NCBI RefSeq assembly: GCF_000371925.1
Contig: NZ_AQVE01000025.1
Coordinates: 1-62,409 of the forward strand
Direction: 5' to 3'
Source: Thiolinea disciformis DSM 14473
GTDB taxonomy: Bacteria > Pseudomonadota > Gammaproteobacteria > Thiotrichales > Thiotrichaceae
Length of the DNA stretch: 62,409 bases
The first letter of the stretch is position 1, and each line of letters opens with the position of its first letter. Below are positions 45,193 through 54,439 of this stretch, piece by piece. The translations under genes were made by a program, and so were the position numbers. Below the pieces are notes generated by a model. The model searched no databases, was not told where the DNA came from, and worked only from the letters and a program-made list of their open reading frames with translations.

Positions 45193-45226
45193 AAAAAGCG
45201 GGGAAGGCTCAGCCTATCCCCGCTTT
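45193..45226 (-). terminator. Terminator or attenuator between rplT and pheS
   Basis: Arms AAAGCGGGGA and TCCCCGCTTT with a long loop, followed on the minus strand by TTTTTG. It lies between the rplT stop and pheS start. In enterobacteria this gap holds a pheST attenuator, but no Phe-rich leader peptide is seen here, so plain termination is as likely. Confidence 0.8.
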
Positions 45227-45278
45227 CCGATACCGTTTCCGGTTAATTTATCGCGTCACTTCATCAAGTCGTTAGCGA

Positions 45279-45638
45279 TTACGCAGCTAGGGCAGCTTTT
45301 GCCTTTTCAGCGAGCTTGCCGAATGCCGCTAGATCATGCACAGCCAAATCTGCCAAAATCTTACGGTCTACAGCGACATTCGCCTTATGTAAGCCATCCA
45401 TAAATCGGCTATAAGATAGACCAAAATGGCGCGAACCTGCGTTAATACGCACAATCCACAACGCGCGGAATTGACGTTTTTTCTGACGACGGTCGCGATA
45501 CGCATATTGACCTGCTTTAATCACCGCTTGGTTAGCTACACGGAAAACACGACTACGCGCACCGTAATAACCTTTAGCTTTCTTTAAAACCTTCTTGTGA
45601 CGTGCTCCAGCTTGAACACCACGTTTAACTCTTGCCAT
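45279..45638 (-). CDS. rplT: 50S ribosomal protein L20
   Basis: 119 aa, standard length, with the basic N-terminal arm ([24 protein letters not shown]) and globular C-terminus. In gammaproteobacteria L20 also represses its own operon by binding the mRNA. Downstream of rpmI by 12 bp. Confidence 0.98.
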   Translation of the reverse strand: MARVKRGVQAGARHKKVLKKAKGYYGARSRVFRVANQAVIKAGQYAYRDRRQKKRQFRALWIVRINAGSRHFGLSYSRFMDGLHKANVAVDRKILADLAVHDLAAFGKLAEKAKAALAA

Positions 45639-45650
45639 GTATCAATCTCC

Positions 45651-45851
45651 TTAAGCGTAAGGCATCAAGCGTTCGATCGAATGCTGATCGCAAGCATGGA
45701 CGCGGTTCTCGCCAACACGAAGATGACGTTTACGCTTAGTCGTTTTCTTGGTCAAGATATGGCGCAAATGCGATTGCTTGCGCTTGAACGTGCCATTCGC
45801 GGTCTTTTTGAACCGCTTAGCAGCACCTCGACTGGTTTTCATCTTAGGCAT
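45651..45851 (-). CDS. rpmI: 50S ribosomal protein L35
   Basis: 66 aa: [20 protein letters not shown] with the SHLRHIL and KRKRHLR segments typical of L35. First gene of the rpmI-rplT pair. Confidence 0.98.
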   Translation of the reverse strand: MPKMKTSRGAAKRFKKTANGTFKRKQSHLRHILTKKTTKRKRHLRVGENRVHACDQHSIERLMPYA

Positions 45852-45917
45852 CTTTTACTCCTACAAAGTGAGATAAACGACATCCCGCAAGAGTGCCTTA
45901 CCTTAACGGGATGAATT

Positions 45918-45950
45918 AAAAGCCGAAAGAAGTCGCCCTCTTTCGGCTTT
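45918..45950 (-). terminator. Hairpin terminator/attenuator upstream of rpmI
   Basis: Arms AAAGCCGAAAGA and TCTTTCGGCTTTT with a small loop, then AATTC. It lies between infC and rpmI, where partial termination and L20 control of rpmI-rplT are known in relatives. Confidence 0.8.
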
Positions 45951-45973
45951 AATCAATGGGCTAACTTATCGTG

Positions 45974-46492
45974 TTATTTTTTCTTCGGTGCCATTACCAT
46001 GACCATCTGACGACCTTCGAGCTTAGGAAACTGCTCAACCACCGCATATTCAGTTAGGTCAGTCTCAATACGCTTCATTAATTCCATGCCTAGCTCACGA
46101 TGCGCTAATTCACGGCCACGGAAACGTACTGTGATTTTGGTTTTGTCGCCTTCATCAAGGAATTCAATCAACTTACGTATCTTGATTTTATAGTCACCGT
46201 CATCCGTACCGGGACGAAACTTAATTTCCTTGACCTGTACCTGCTTTTGTTTTTTACGAGCAATAGCCGCTTTTTTACTTTCATCAAAGCGGAATTTACC
46301 GTAATCCATAATGCGACATACTGGCGGCTTGCCGTTTGGCACAATCTCCACAAGATCAAGATTGGCTTCTTGCGCCATCTCTAAGGCTTCTTGCGTTGAA
46401 ACGACACCTTTATTTTCTCCATCCGCATCAATTAAACGAATTTTAGGAATCCGAATGTCTTCATTAATGCGATGTTCTCTTTCCTGAACGAT
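45974..46492 (-). CDS. infC: Translation initiation factor IF-3 with an apparent ATC start
   Basis: 172 aa. No ATG, GTG or TTG lies in the right place: the in-frame TTG at 46513 is inside thrS and before the ribosome site. GGAGG near the thrS stop is followed after 9 nt by ATC at 46490-46492, giving [21 protein letters not shown], which matches IF-3 N-termini. IF-3 discriminates against AUU/AUC-type starts, so such a start gives self-repression. [18 protein letters not shown] and the FPKLEGRQM end are standard. Confidence 0.95.
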   Translation of the reverse strand: MVQEREHRINEDIRIPKIRLIDADGENKGVVSTQEALEMAQEANLDLVEIVPNGKPPVCRIMDYGKFRFDESKKAAIARKKQKQVQVKEIKFRPGTDDGDYKIKIRKLIEFLDEGDKTKITVRFRGRELAHRELGMELMKRIETDLTEYAVVEQFPKLEGRQMVMVMAPKKK

Positions 46493-46496
46493 AAGT

Positions 46497-48425
46497 TTAT
46501 ACCTCCAAATCAATTGATCGTAAGGCTTTAATCTCGGCTTGCAGTTTAGCGTCTAAGTCTGCAATAGACATATTGCCAAGATCTTGGCCAGTTCGCGTCC
46601 GAACGGTTACAGATTGCGTTTCAACTTCGCGATCTCCAACCACTAGCAAATAGGGAACCCTTTGCATAGTATGCTCGCGGATTTTAAAGCCAATCTTCTC
46701 ATTTCTCAAGTCTGATACTGCACGAATACCCGCAGCACGCAATTGGTTTTCCACCGATTTCACAAAATCGGCCTGTTTATCGGTAATATTCAAGACTACG
46801 GCTTGCACCGGAGCAAGCCATAATGGGAATTTACCTTCAAAGTGTTCGACTAAAATCCCGACGAAACGTTCCAATGAGCCGAATAAGGCACGATGCAACA
46901 TCACTGGGCGTTTACGCGAGTTATCTTCTGCCACATACGTTAAGTCAAAACGCTCTGGTAGGTTCATATCGACTTGTAATGTGCCACACTGCCAATCGCG
47001 CCCAATCGCATCCCGTAATACGAATTCAAGTTTAGGCCCATAGAACGCACCTTCCCCCGGGAATAGTACGTACTTCATGCCTAAACTGTCTAATGCACCG
47101 GCTAAAGCACCCTCCAACTTATCCCAAGTCTCATCAGAACCAATGCGATTGGCGGGGCGTGTGGATAATTTGATAATGACATCGTGGAAGCCAAAATCTT
47201 TATAGATGTCGAGCACTAGCTTAACGACTTTCTTGCACTCTTCATCCATTTGGTCTTCAGTGCAAAAAATGTGCGCATCATCTTGGGTAAAGTGGCGCAC
47301 CCGCATTAAGCCATGCAAGGCACCGGAAGGCTCGTAACGATGTACCTTGCCAAACTCGGCCATCCGTAAGGGCAAGTCCCGATAACTTTTTAAGCCCTGC
47401 GCAAACATCATCATGCAACCTGGGCAATTCATCGGCTTCAGGGCAAAGACGCGCTCATCTTCAGTCGTTGTGGTAAACATATTTTCACGGTAATTAAACC
47501 AGTGGCCGGAGGTTTCCCACAAATGCCGATCCATGACATCAGGCGTATTAATTTCGACATAACCCGCGCGCTCTTGGCGACCACGCATATAGTTAATCAG
47601 TTGTTGAAATACTTGCCAACCCTTCGGATGCCAAAAGACCGCCCCAGGTGCATCTTCATGGAAGTGGAATAAATCTAAGTGGCGACCCAATTTGCGATGA
47701 TCACGCTTTTCTGCTTCTTCCAAGAAGGTTAGATAATTCTTTAACTCTTTCTGACTCGCCCATGCGGTGCCATAAATCCGCTGCAACATTTCGTTTTTCG
47801 AATCGCCGCGCCAATAAGCACCCGCCACTTTCATTACCTTCACCGCAGGAATTTTGCCGGTGCTCGGAATGTGTGGGCCGCGACACAAATCAATAAACTC
47901 GCCTTGTTGATACAAGGATAAGGTTTGATTGATGGGAATCGCTTCAATAATTTGTGCTTTATATTCTTCGCCTTTTTTGCGGAAAAACTGAATGGCCTCA
48001 TCACGTGGCATAGTCGTGCGTTTGACTGGCAAATCACGCTGAATCAGCTCTTGCATACGCGCATCAATCGCTTCCAAGTCTTCAGGCGTAAAGGTGCGTG
48101 GACTGGCGAAGTCATAATAAAAACCATTTTCAATGGTTGGCCCGATCGTCACCTGAACATCAGGAAATAATTGCTGTACCGCTTGCGCCATTAAGTGTGC
48201 CGAGGAATGGCGAATAATGTCTAATCCTTCCGGATCTTTAGCGGTGACAATAGCTAATTTACTATCCTCTTCAATGACATAGCTGGTGTCTACCAAGGTG
48301 TCATTGACTTTGCCAGCCAGTGCCGCTTTGGCTAAACCAGCGCCAATCGAAGCAGCGACTTCAGCAACAGTAACGGGGTGATCGAAGGAGCGTAGGCTCC
48401 CATCAGGCAGGGTAATAGCAGGCAT
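46497..48425 (-). CDS. thrS: Threonyl-tRNA synthetase
   Basis: 642 aa from the ATG at 48425; a longer frame to 48464 is unlikely. TGS domain ([14 protein letters not shown]), editing site [11 protein letters not shown], zinc-site [10 protein letters not shown] and class II motifs are all present. The ribosome site of infC overlaps its 3' end. Confidence 0.98.
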   Translation of the reverse strand: MPAITLPDGSLRSFDHPVTVAEVAASIGAGLAKAALAGKVNDTLVDTSYVIEEDSKLAIVTAKDPEGLDIIRHSSAHLMAQAVQQLFPDVQVTIGPTIENGFYYDFASPRTFTPEDLEAIDARMQELIQRDLPVKRTTMPRDEAIQFFRKKGEEYKAQIIEAIPINQTLSLYQQGEFIDLCRGPHIPSTGKIPAVKVMKVAGAYWRGDSKNEMLQRIYGTAWASQKELKNYLTFLEEAEKRDHRKLGRHLDLFHFHEDAPGAVFWHPKGWQVFQQLINYMRGRQERAGYVEINTPDVMDRHLWETSGHWFNYRENMFTTTTEDERVFALKPMNCPGCMMMFAQGLKSYRDLPLRMAEFGKVHRYEPSGALHGLMRVRHFTQDDAHIFCTEDQMDEECKKVVKLVLDIYKDFGFHDVIIKLSTRPANRIGSDETWDKLEGALAGALDSLGMKYVLFPGEGAFYGPKLEFVLRDAIGRDWQCGTLQVDMNLPERFDLTYVAEDNSRKRPVMLHRALFGSLERFVGILVEHFEGKFPLWLAPVQAVVLNITDKQADFVKSVENQLRAAGIRAVSDLRNEKIGFKIREHTMQRVPYLLVVGDREVETQSVTVRTRTGQDLGNMSIADLDAKLQAEIKALRSIDLEV

Positions 48426-48744
48426 TATTATTGCTCCAGTGGTGATCCATACGACAGACCACATGTATATTAAAAATAGTCAGTAAACCAACAAGCCATA
48501 ATAGGCTCTTCAGAATATCAAAGCCTCCACGAGACTTTTATCCTCATGCGCTTAATGATTGAGGCCAGAGCATTATACAGATATGGTGATGAATAGAAAG
48601 CCTGTCAGTTTTATCATGCGCTAATCATTTATCTTTTTTATTGCTAATGGTAGCAATATTTAAGCAAGACTTTACTACTACTGAGACTCAACCATACACA
48701 ACCCTAAGCTATTCATTTAGTCAGTTAGGGCTATCGTAATCTAT
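48426..48744. other. Gene-free stretch upstream of thrS
   Basis: 319 AT-rich bp holding the presumed thrS promoter and leader. No riboswitch or clear structure was recognised. Confidence 0.5.
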
Positions 48745-49293
48745 TTAATGGATGCCTTTTGCTTTTTTCAATTGATTTGCAATAGAGCTGGCCGCAGAGT
48801 CCATATGAGACGCCACATCTTGTGTAGCTGCAATGACACCACCTAATGCCCAACTGTTTTTATCTACTTTAATATCGCCTATCTTTTTACCGGTTTCATT
48901 ATCAGAGAACGCAACATCAGCATCGAAATAAGAACTACCCGCTCCAAAACCAATGAGCGCTCTTAAAGCAACATTACCTTCTTTATACTCTCGGATTTTT
49001 CCACTAATAACCAATGCTTTCCCTGACGCTTGCTCACGGCTAACGGACTCAAATGCCTTCGTTTGTGCTACCTTACTAGCAATACGTTTAGCAAATGCTT
49101 CCCCACCGTTGACAAACTTGCTTTCTTCATTATCCACAAAATCTAACACAATAACCTTATTGTAAGCTGCTAGGGAGGGGGAGTGAGTACGGCTTAGCTC
49201 GCTTCCCTCTGGTTTTAGAGTACTGGTCGTACCGCACGCACACAGCAAAAAACTAAACCCCAGAATAGCCCCATGGCGCAATAGTATATTCAT
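48745..49293 (-). CDS. DUF4410-like lipoprotein
   Basis: 182 aa from the ATG at 49293. Lipobox (FSFLLCAC). The body (VIVLDFVDNEE ... ALVISGKIREYKEGNVALRALIGFGAGSSYFDADVAFSD) fits the DUF4410 envelope lipoproteins. Stands alone; role unknown. Confidence 0.75.
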   Translation of the reverse strand: MNILLRHGAILGFSFLLCACGTTSTLKPEGSELSRTHSPSLAAYNKVIVLDFVDNEESKFVNGGEAFAKRIASKVAQTKAFESVSREQASGKALVISGKIREYKEGNVALRALIGFGAGSSYFDADVAFSDNETGKKIGDIKVDKNSWALGGVIAATQDVASHMDSAASSIANQLKKAKGIH

Positions 49294-49596
49294 ATAAGCC
49301 CTTATAATTTGATAACATTTGAGGCGCAAAGATTATTTTCTCGCTGTATAAAAAGCAAGCTAATTCAGGCTATCGCCCAAACCACCTCAATGATTTCTCA
49401 ATTAATTCATTAAATCCATGAACTCATTAATAAAAATAACTAATATCTCCCCGCAAAACCTCGCAGAAACTTACCATTTTGCGCCTGAGATAATGAATTA
49501 GTAGCAATCCCCTACAAACACTGTACACGCAATTTACTGATTTGCACTCAACACAGATAATCACGGTCACATAACCCATACTAAGGATTGTCCAAG

Positions 49597-50262
49597 ATGT
49601 CTAGCACCCGTGTTTTTAATCAAACTTTCGAGGCTTTTTTATTCGATATGGATGGCACTGTTCTAAGCTCTATCCAAGCAGCAGAACGCATTTGGACGCT
49701 ATGGGCACAACGCCATGGTTTAGACGTCGCTAGCTTTTTGCCAACTATCCACGGCAAACGTGCCATCGATACCATCAGCCAATTGAATTTGCCACATATA
49801 GATGCACAGGCGGAGGCGCAAGCGTTGACCTTGGCGGAAATTACCGATGTGGAAGGGATTGAAGCGATTGCAGGGGCTGAGTCATTGCTTAAAGCGCTGC
49901 CAACAAACCGTTGGGCGATTGTCACCTCAGCGCCACAGGCGTTGGCATTACGACGTATTGAAGCAGCCGGTTTACCCGTACCGGATTGCTTAATCACAGC
50001 CGATGATGTGCAACACGGCAAACCTGCACCCGATTGCTTTTTGCTCGCCGCACAACGCTTGGGTGTCGATATTCAACACTGTTTGGTATTTGAAGATGCA
50101 CCGGCAGGCATCCAAGCCGCTGAAGCAGCCGGTGCACAGGTACTTGTGATCAGTGCGACCCATAGCCATCTTATGCAAACGCCGCATCCCCAAATCCCGA
50201 GTTACGACAATGTACAACTCAGCGTACTAGGGGACAAACTAGACTTGCATAAAGTCGTTTAA
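49597..50262 (+). CDS. HAD-family sugar-phosphatase-like hydrolase
   Basis: 221 aa from the ATG at 49597 (AAGGA about 10 nt upstream). HAD motifs: FLFDMDGTVLSS, the Thr/Ser in WAIVTSAP, Lys in HGKPAPDCF and the acidic LVFEDAPAGIQAAEAAG. Likely dephosphorylates small sugar phosphates. Overlaps the convergent selO end by 4 bp. Confidence 0.9.
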   Translation: MSSTRVFNQTFEAFLFDMDGTVLSSIQAAERIWTLWAQRHGLDVASFLPTIHGKRAIDTISQLNLPHIDAQAEAQALTLAEITDVEGIEAIAGAESLLKALPTNRWAIVTSAPQALALRRIEAAGLPVPDCLITADDVQHGKPAPDCFLLAAQRLGVDIQHCLVFEDAPAGIQAAEAAGAQVLVISATHSHLMQTPHPQIPSYDNVQLSVLGDKLDLHKVV

Positions 50263-51737
50263 GTGCCGCAATAAGTGATATAATCGCCAAACTCGGCGGG
50301 CGCCCCTACGCTATAGCGTTCGAAACCCTCACGTTCGGTGAAAGGCTGTTTTAGTACTGTCATCAGGCGCTCTAACACGCTTAAATCGCCTCTTACCGCC
50401 GCACTTAAGGCTTCTTCCACGAGAAGATTGCGCGGAATATAAACAGGGTTTACTGCATTCATCGCCGTTACTTGGGCATCAACGGTTAAGGCATCGTGCT
50501 TTAAGCGCGCTTGCCATTGCTTAAGCCATGAGTCTATTAACTCTGGCTTTCTAAACAGCTTTAGCAATGCTTCGCTGTTGCCCTGAGCGGCTGGCGCTAA
50601 GGCACGCAAGGCTTGCGTATAATCGACTTGTTGCTGCTCCAATAAATAAAGCCACGTTTCGATTAATTCCGTGTCGCTTGCCTCAGGACTGTGTAGACCC
50701 AATTTGGGACGCAGGGTGTTGAGCCATGCCTCTTGGTATTCTGTCGCAAAATCATCCACCGCTTGAGTAGCCAATTGAATCGCCTGCTCTGCGCCATCAG
50801 CAATCAACGGCAATAACGTTTCTGCAAAGCGTGCCACATTCCATTGCGCAATCGCAGGCTGATTACCATAGGCATAGCGGCCACTGTGATCAATCGAACT
50901 AAATACAGCCTTGGGATTATAAGCATCGATAAACGCGCAAGGGCCATAATCAATCGTTTCACCGGATAAGGTCATATTGTCCGTGTTCATGACCCCATGC
51001 ACGAAACCTAGTGCTACCCACTGACTTATTAACTGGGCTTGGCGTTTTACCAGTGCTTGAATCAGCTGTAAATAAGGCTCATCGCAGCCTATTAAGGCTG
51101 GATAATGACGCTGAATGGTGTAGTCCGCTAAGCGACGCAGGGTATCGGGCGAGGTATGCATCGCGGCAAATTGAAAAGTTCCTACGCGAATATGACTGGC
51201 AGCAACACGCATTAACACTGCACCCTGCTCAGCGCCAGTACGATGAATTAAGTCGCCGGTCGCTACCACGGCTAGTGCACGCGTCGTGGGGACACCCAAG
51301 GCGTGCATCGCTTCGCCCATGATGTATTCGCGTAGCATCGGGGCAAGCGCCGCCTTCCCATCACCACGGCGCGAAAATGGTGTACGCCCCGAACCTTTGG
51401 TATGCAAATCGTAGCGCTGCTGCTGAGCGGTAAGATGTTCGGCCACTAATAAAGCGCGTCCATCCCCTAATACCGGAGACAAATGCCCAAATTGATAACC
51501 AGAATAAGCCATGGCATAACTTTGTTTAGCTAAGGCTTCTGTATTTCCGGTTAAAAATCGAATGCCCTGCTCTGTTTGAAGCGCTGACGCAGACAAACCT
51601 AAGGTCTTCGCCAACGTTTCGTTAAGGACTATTAACTGCGGGGCAGGCGCCGATTCAGCGAGGCTAGCCGCCACTAGCTCAGGTAAAGCCTGAGCATAAC
51701 TATCGTCGAAATTGAGATGAAAGGGATTGGTAGTCAT
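50259..51737 (-). CDS. selO: SelO-family protein adenylyltransferase
   Basis: 492 aa pseudokinase-fold AMPylator: DLHTKGSGRTPFSRRGDGKAAL, GVPTTRALAVVATGD, NTDNMTLSGETIDYGPCAFIDAY and the C-terminal FGDYITYCGT. Some homologues carry selenocysteine near this end; here the position is Cys. SelO transfers AMP to proteins during redox stress. Marks the right edge of the core region. Confidence 0.96.
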   Translation of the reverse strand: MTTNPFHLNFDDSYAQALPELVAASLAESAPAPQLIVLNETLAKTLGLSASALQTEQGIRFLTGNTEALAKQSYAMAYSGYQFGHLSPVLGDGRALLVAEHLTAQQQRYDLHTKGSGRTPFSRRGDGKAALAPMLREYIMGEAMHALGVPTTRALAVVATGDLIHRTGAEQGAVLMRVAASHIRVGTFQFAAMHTSPDTLRRLADYTIQRHYPALIGCDEPYLQLIQALVKRQAQLISQWVALGFVHGVMNTDNMTLSGETIDYGPCAFIDAYNPKAVFSSIDHSGRYAYGNQPAIAQWNVARFAETLLPLIADGAEQAIQLATQAVDDFATEYQEAWLNTLRPKLGLHSPEASDTELIETWLYLLEQQQVDYTQALRALAPAAQGNSEALLKLFRKPELIDSWLKQWQARLKHDALTVDAQVTAMNAVNPVYIPRNLLVEEALSAAVRGDLSVLERLMTVLKQPFTEREGFERYSVGAPAEFGDYITYCGT

Positions 51738-51836
51738 GACAGTGCCTAGTGGGCGGACAAGGATTTAAGCTTAGGGGGAGAGCGTGGGAAAGGCAATCAG
51801 TTCGTTCATTGCTCCCACCAAAAAAGGGAGTCTAAA

Positions 51837-51925
51837 TTTTTCATCCGCATAACAGCGGGGGACATCTTATGGAAGAGACTAAGGGTATTACGGGAGGCGG
51901 TTCATCTCCACAGGCGCGGGGAACA
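51837..51925 (-). CRISPR. Relic type I-E CRISPR unit (one repeat, one spacer, one degenerate repeat)
   Basis: 51898-51925 is a 28-nt type I-E-like repeat (CGGTTCATC...GCGGGGAACA). Exactly 61 bp to its left, 51837-51864 matches it at 18 of 28 positions, typical of a decayed terminal repeat; the gap is a 33-nt spacer. No further repeat is clear to the right and no cas gene is in the window. Both repeats are read as protein by the overlapping minus-strand gene. Confidence 0.75.
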
Positions 51926-52206
51926 TGTCCATCGGAAGTCTGAGCAGTGTCACTGGCATCATCCGTGCTGCCATTTTTTTGGGGCTCCTGTTGAGTTGCC
52001 CCCTGTTCTATTCCGATAAATTCATACCATTGGAATTGGTTGTTAACCGCATTTTGCAGCCTCATGGCGACTTCTGGACTTGGGCGCTTACGGCCAAGGA
52101 AAAAGTGACTAATGGCGGTCTGGTGCACACCAATCATTTTGGCGAGCTTGCCTTGTGACCCCGCTATTTTTATCGCTACTGAGATTGGTGTGGATACAGT
52201 ATTCAT
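51841..52206 (-). CDS. Cro/YdaS-like HTH protein with CRISPR-derived C-terminus
   Basis: 121 aa. The HTH is at about 5-60 (ISVAIKIAGSQGKLAKMIGVHQTAISHFFLGRKRPSPEVAMRL). The C-terminal part HVPRACGDEPP is the familiar translation of a type I-E repeat, and RCPPLLCG comes from the degenerate repeat. So the gene reads through a CRISPR relic and its natural end was probably near residue 90. Divergent from the CI-like gene with operators between them. Confidence 0.75.
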   Translation of the reverse strand: MNTVSTPISVAIKIAGSQGKLAKMIGVHQTAISHFFLGRKRPSPEVAMRLQNAVNNQFQWYEFIGIEQGATQQEPQKNGSTDDASDTAQTSDGHVPRACGDEPPPVIPLVSSIRCPPLLCG

Positions 52207-52216
52207 GCTTTATATT

Positions 52217-52266
52217 ATTACCTGTCGTATTTATAAAAGTCAATACTGGTGGTATTTGTTAAATAC
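52217..52266. promoter_or_regulatory. Operators between divergent Cro- and CI-like genes
   Basis: Two related 15-bp dyads, ATTACCTGTCGTATT (52217-52231) and AATACTGGTGGTATT (52242-52256), lie 25 bp apart. An overlapping perfect dyad GTATTTGTTAAATAC spans 52252-52266. The consensus AATACC-N3-GGTATT recurs at 55135, upstream of the long operon. Lambda-like control by the two flanking regulators is the simplest reading. Confidence 0.65.
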
Positions 52267-52290
52267 GGCGCGAAAACACATAATTTTACT

Positions 52291-52671
52291 ATGAGCGTAG
52301 AAAAAAAAGTCATCAAAAGAACTGAGCCATCAGAAGCGGATAAACGTGCCGCCTCTATAATTCGCGCTGCCTGGGAGAAGATGAAGAAAGACAATCCAGA
52401 CCAAAAGCTCACTCAGTCATGGTTAGGCGAAAAGATTGGAATGACTCAAGGTGGGGTTGGGCACTACTTAAATGGAAATAGGATATTTGGGCTTGATGCG
52501 CTGCTGGCATTTTGCAGGGTGCTTAAATTAAGCCCCATGGAGGTCTATCCCGAAATTGCTAGCGGCATAGATACCGCTGACGCGATGACTGTTGAATATA
52601 TAGAGCTTTACAAAAAAGCACCAAAAGAAATAAGGGAAGCGGTGTTAGTTCTCCTCCGACGCTCGGAGTAA
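52291..52671 (+). CDS. CI-like HTH repressor (short form)
   Basis: 126 aa from the ATG at 52291; an upstream GTG at 52249 lies inside the operator. HTH region KKDNPDQKLTQSWLGEKIGMTQGGVGHYLNGNRIFGLDALLAFCRVL is of the lambda-repressor kind. It lacks the LexA-like self-cleavage domain of typical CI, so induction would need another route. Divergent from the Cro-like gene. Confidence 0.82.
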   Translation: MSVEKKVIKRTEPSEADKRAASIIRAAWEKMKKDNPDQKLTQSWLGEKIGMTQGGVGHYLNGNRIFGLDALLAFCRVLKLSPMEVYPEIASGIDTADAMTVEYIELYKKAPKEIREAVLVLLRRSE

Positions 52672-53006
52672 CGCTAAAGCCTCTTCTTTTTTTTGCTCAC
52701 TTGCCTTAATCCAAGCCTCAATAGCATTTCGATCTATATGTATCCATCTTTTTATTTTTGCTTGCTTTTTATTGATTAATTTTCTTTTTCCATAGCAAGA
52801 CGTTGATTTTTGAGACACGCAACACCCCCAGAAGAAGAACAAGCCCGTAGAGATTATACGTCTTAAGACTCACGATAAGCGGTATTTGTTCATCGATAAG
52901 TTGGCACTGATTAAATTTAGTTCTAACTGATACTAGTCTTCAGACAAGCGTACTTGTTTGAAATTTTAAATTTACCGACTGTCAATTATATTTTTTTTAA
53001 TATACG
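52672..53006. other. Intergenic stretch upstream of the toxin-antitoxin-chaperone operon
   Basis: 335 bp, AT-rich near its right end, where the toxin promoter should be. A minus-strand frame (52645-52842) ends in a plausible helix but has no credible start. No other feature seen. Confidence 0.45.
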
Positions 53007-53411
53007 ATGCGCTTTACTATATACAACCTTCTAAATGACAACGACAAAAATGAGTTTCAACTTTGGACGAAAGCTTTGCAAACGCGCGAGCGTGCAAAGC
53101 TAAACGCCAAAATAGATATGCTCAGCCAACACGGTGAAGATTTGTACCCAGAAACGCTGGCTGGTACTTCAGTGGCAGGCATACAGAAACTCAGAGTGCA
53201 CGGTGGTATCCAGTTAAGACCGTTATTGTGCAGAGGGCCTTTGCTAGATGATCAAACAAAACTCATTGAAAATGGATATACATTGCTCATGGGAGCTAAA
53301 GAAGTTGGCAATAAATGGCAACCTGCCTCAGCTCCAGAAAAAGCGGATAAGCAAAAGCAACTGTTGTTAGCTGGAATATTAAAGAGGTGTCCTCATGAAC
53401 GAGTGGGTTGA
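53007..53411 (+). CDS. RelE/HigB-like toxin of a toxin-antitoxin-chaperone operon
   Basis: 134 aa. The Gp49/HigB-type core LAGTSVAGIQKLRVHGGIQLRPLLCRGPL matches phage-derived Gp49-like toxins, ribosome-dependent mRNA nucleases. It comes first and overlaps the antitoxin gene by 17 bp, as in toxin-first HigBA operons. No clear ribosome site precedes the ATG. Confidence 0.82.
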   Translation: MRFTIYNLLNDNDKNEFQLWTKALQTRERAKLNAKIDMLSQHGEDLYPETLAGTSVAGIQKLRVHGGIQLRPLLCRGPLLDDQTKLIENGYTLLMGAKEVGNKWQPASAPEKADKQKQLLLAGILKRCPHERVG

Positions 53412-53910
53412 ACGGCTGATCCAAGAATTCGGCGACAAAGAATACGCTCACGGTTATATGCAGCAGCATACCTTAGATCGTATCGCTGCCCAGTTATACC
53501 ATCTACGCCAACAACGCGGATTATCTCAAGAACAATTAGCTCAACTTGCTGGCGTTTCTCAAGAGCGCGTTTGCAAATTAGAAACGGGTGATTTTGACTC
53601 GCTAACCCTAAAAACCCTTTGGAAGTTTAGCGAAGCGCTGGATGTTCATTTGCAAGTAACCTTTACTTCATTTAGTGCTGGCATTATGAGTGTAGTGAAT
53701 TTAAGCGCTGAAAAGCTTAAAGTCACTGAACGCAATGCCGATTTACTAACCATGCAAAAGCAATACCGCTGTGAATTAAAAAAAGATGAGTGGCATTCTG
53801 TAGATGATGCTAGCTTTACGATAACGCGACATAAGCAAATAGCAAACCAGCAAGTTCTAAGCAACGTCACTATTGGTGGAGATTGGATTACTCAAAAGGC
53901 GATGACATGA
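53395..53910 (+). CDS. HigA-like antitoxin with C-terminal extension
   Basis: 171 aa. An HTH of the Xre type lies at about 28-85 (LDRIAAQLYHLRQQRGLSQEQLAQLAGVSQERVCKLETGDF). About 85 further residues follow, which in toxin-antitoxin-chaperone systems act as the chaperone-addiction segment. Overlaps the chaperone gene by 4 bp (ATGA). Confidence 0.82.
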   Translation: MNEWVERLIQEFGDKEYAHGYMQQHTLDRIAAQLYHLRQQRGLSQEQLAQLAGVSQERVCKLETGDFDSLTLKTLWKFSEALDVHLQVTFTSFSAGIMSVVNLSAEKLKVTERNADLLTMQKQYRCELKKDEWHSVDDASFTITRHKQIANQQVLSNVTIGGDWITQKAMT

Positions 53911-54398
53911 ATATCGAGCCATTTTTCAGTTTGCTAACTATTTACCTTCGTGAAAGTAATGTGAAGCTGAATGATGATATTAGCCCCCTGCAACTGAGTA
54001 AGCAAAAATTGCTGGGTCGCTTTCGTATTGCGGCACAGGATATTGTAGAGGTTCAAGCAGAAGATAAGAGCGACTTAAATTGTATTTATCAACTAAATAC
54101 CACCTTTGAATTTATCTACGTTGCTGATGTAGATGCATTGGCGGAAATTCAATCGCTATCTTCACCACTACTGGTTATTAATGCTAAATTTACAGCGGAA
54201 TATCATTCAGCGAAGCCTGTCACACCGAATGACCTTCAGCAGTGGGCGGCTACTAATTGCTTATTGCATACATGGCCTTATTGGCGGGAATATTGCCAAT
54301 CCCTTCAGTCGCGTATGGGTTTTCCAAGCTCACCTATGCCGCTATTTCAATTAGTTAATCAATCCAACAATGATCCCCTAGAAGATGAGAAAAAGTAG
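53907..54398 (+). CDS. SecB-like chaperone of the toxin-antitoxin system
   Basis: 163 aa from the ATG at 53907. A SecB fold is suggested by TTFEFIYVADVDALAEIQ ... LLVINAKFTAEYHSAKPVTPNDLQQWAATNCLLHTWPYWREYCQSL and the short PSSPMPLF motif. With the two preceding genes this is a TAC operon: the chaperone stabilises the antitoxin's extension, and its loss or titration frees the toxin. Such modules can act in phage defence. Confidence 0.82.
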   Translation: MNIEPFFSLLTIYLRESNVKLNDDISPLQLSKQKLLGRFRIAAQDIVEVQAEDKSDLNCIYQLNTTFEFIYVADVDALAEIQSLSSPLLVINAKFTAEYHSAKPVTPNDLQQWAATNCLLHTWPYWREYCQSLQSRMGFPSSPMPLFQLVNQSNNDPLEDEKK

Positions 54399-54439
54399 TA
54401 GCTTTGGAATTTAACGGCTTCCTTGGTAACTTTAACGCC

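Noticed and set aside
51950-51990. Possible third CRISPR repeat to the right of the relic.
   Set aside because: Only scattered matches at the expected 61-bp step, and the sequence lies within the conserved part of the HTH gene.
52645-52842. Minus-strand frame with a helical C-terminus (AIEAWIKASEQKKEEALALL).
   Set aside because: No credible start; the N-terminal half is unnatural and the end overlaps the CI-like gene. Possibly a gene remnant.
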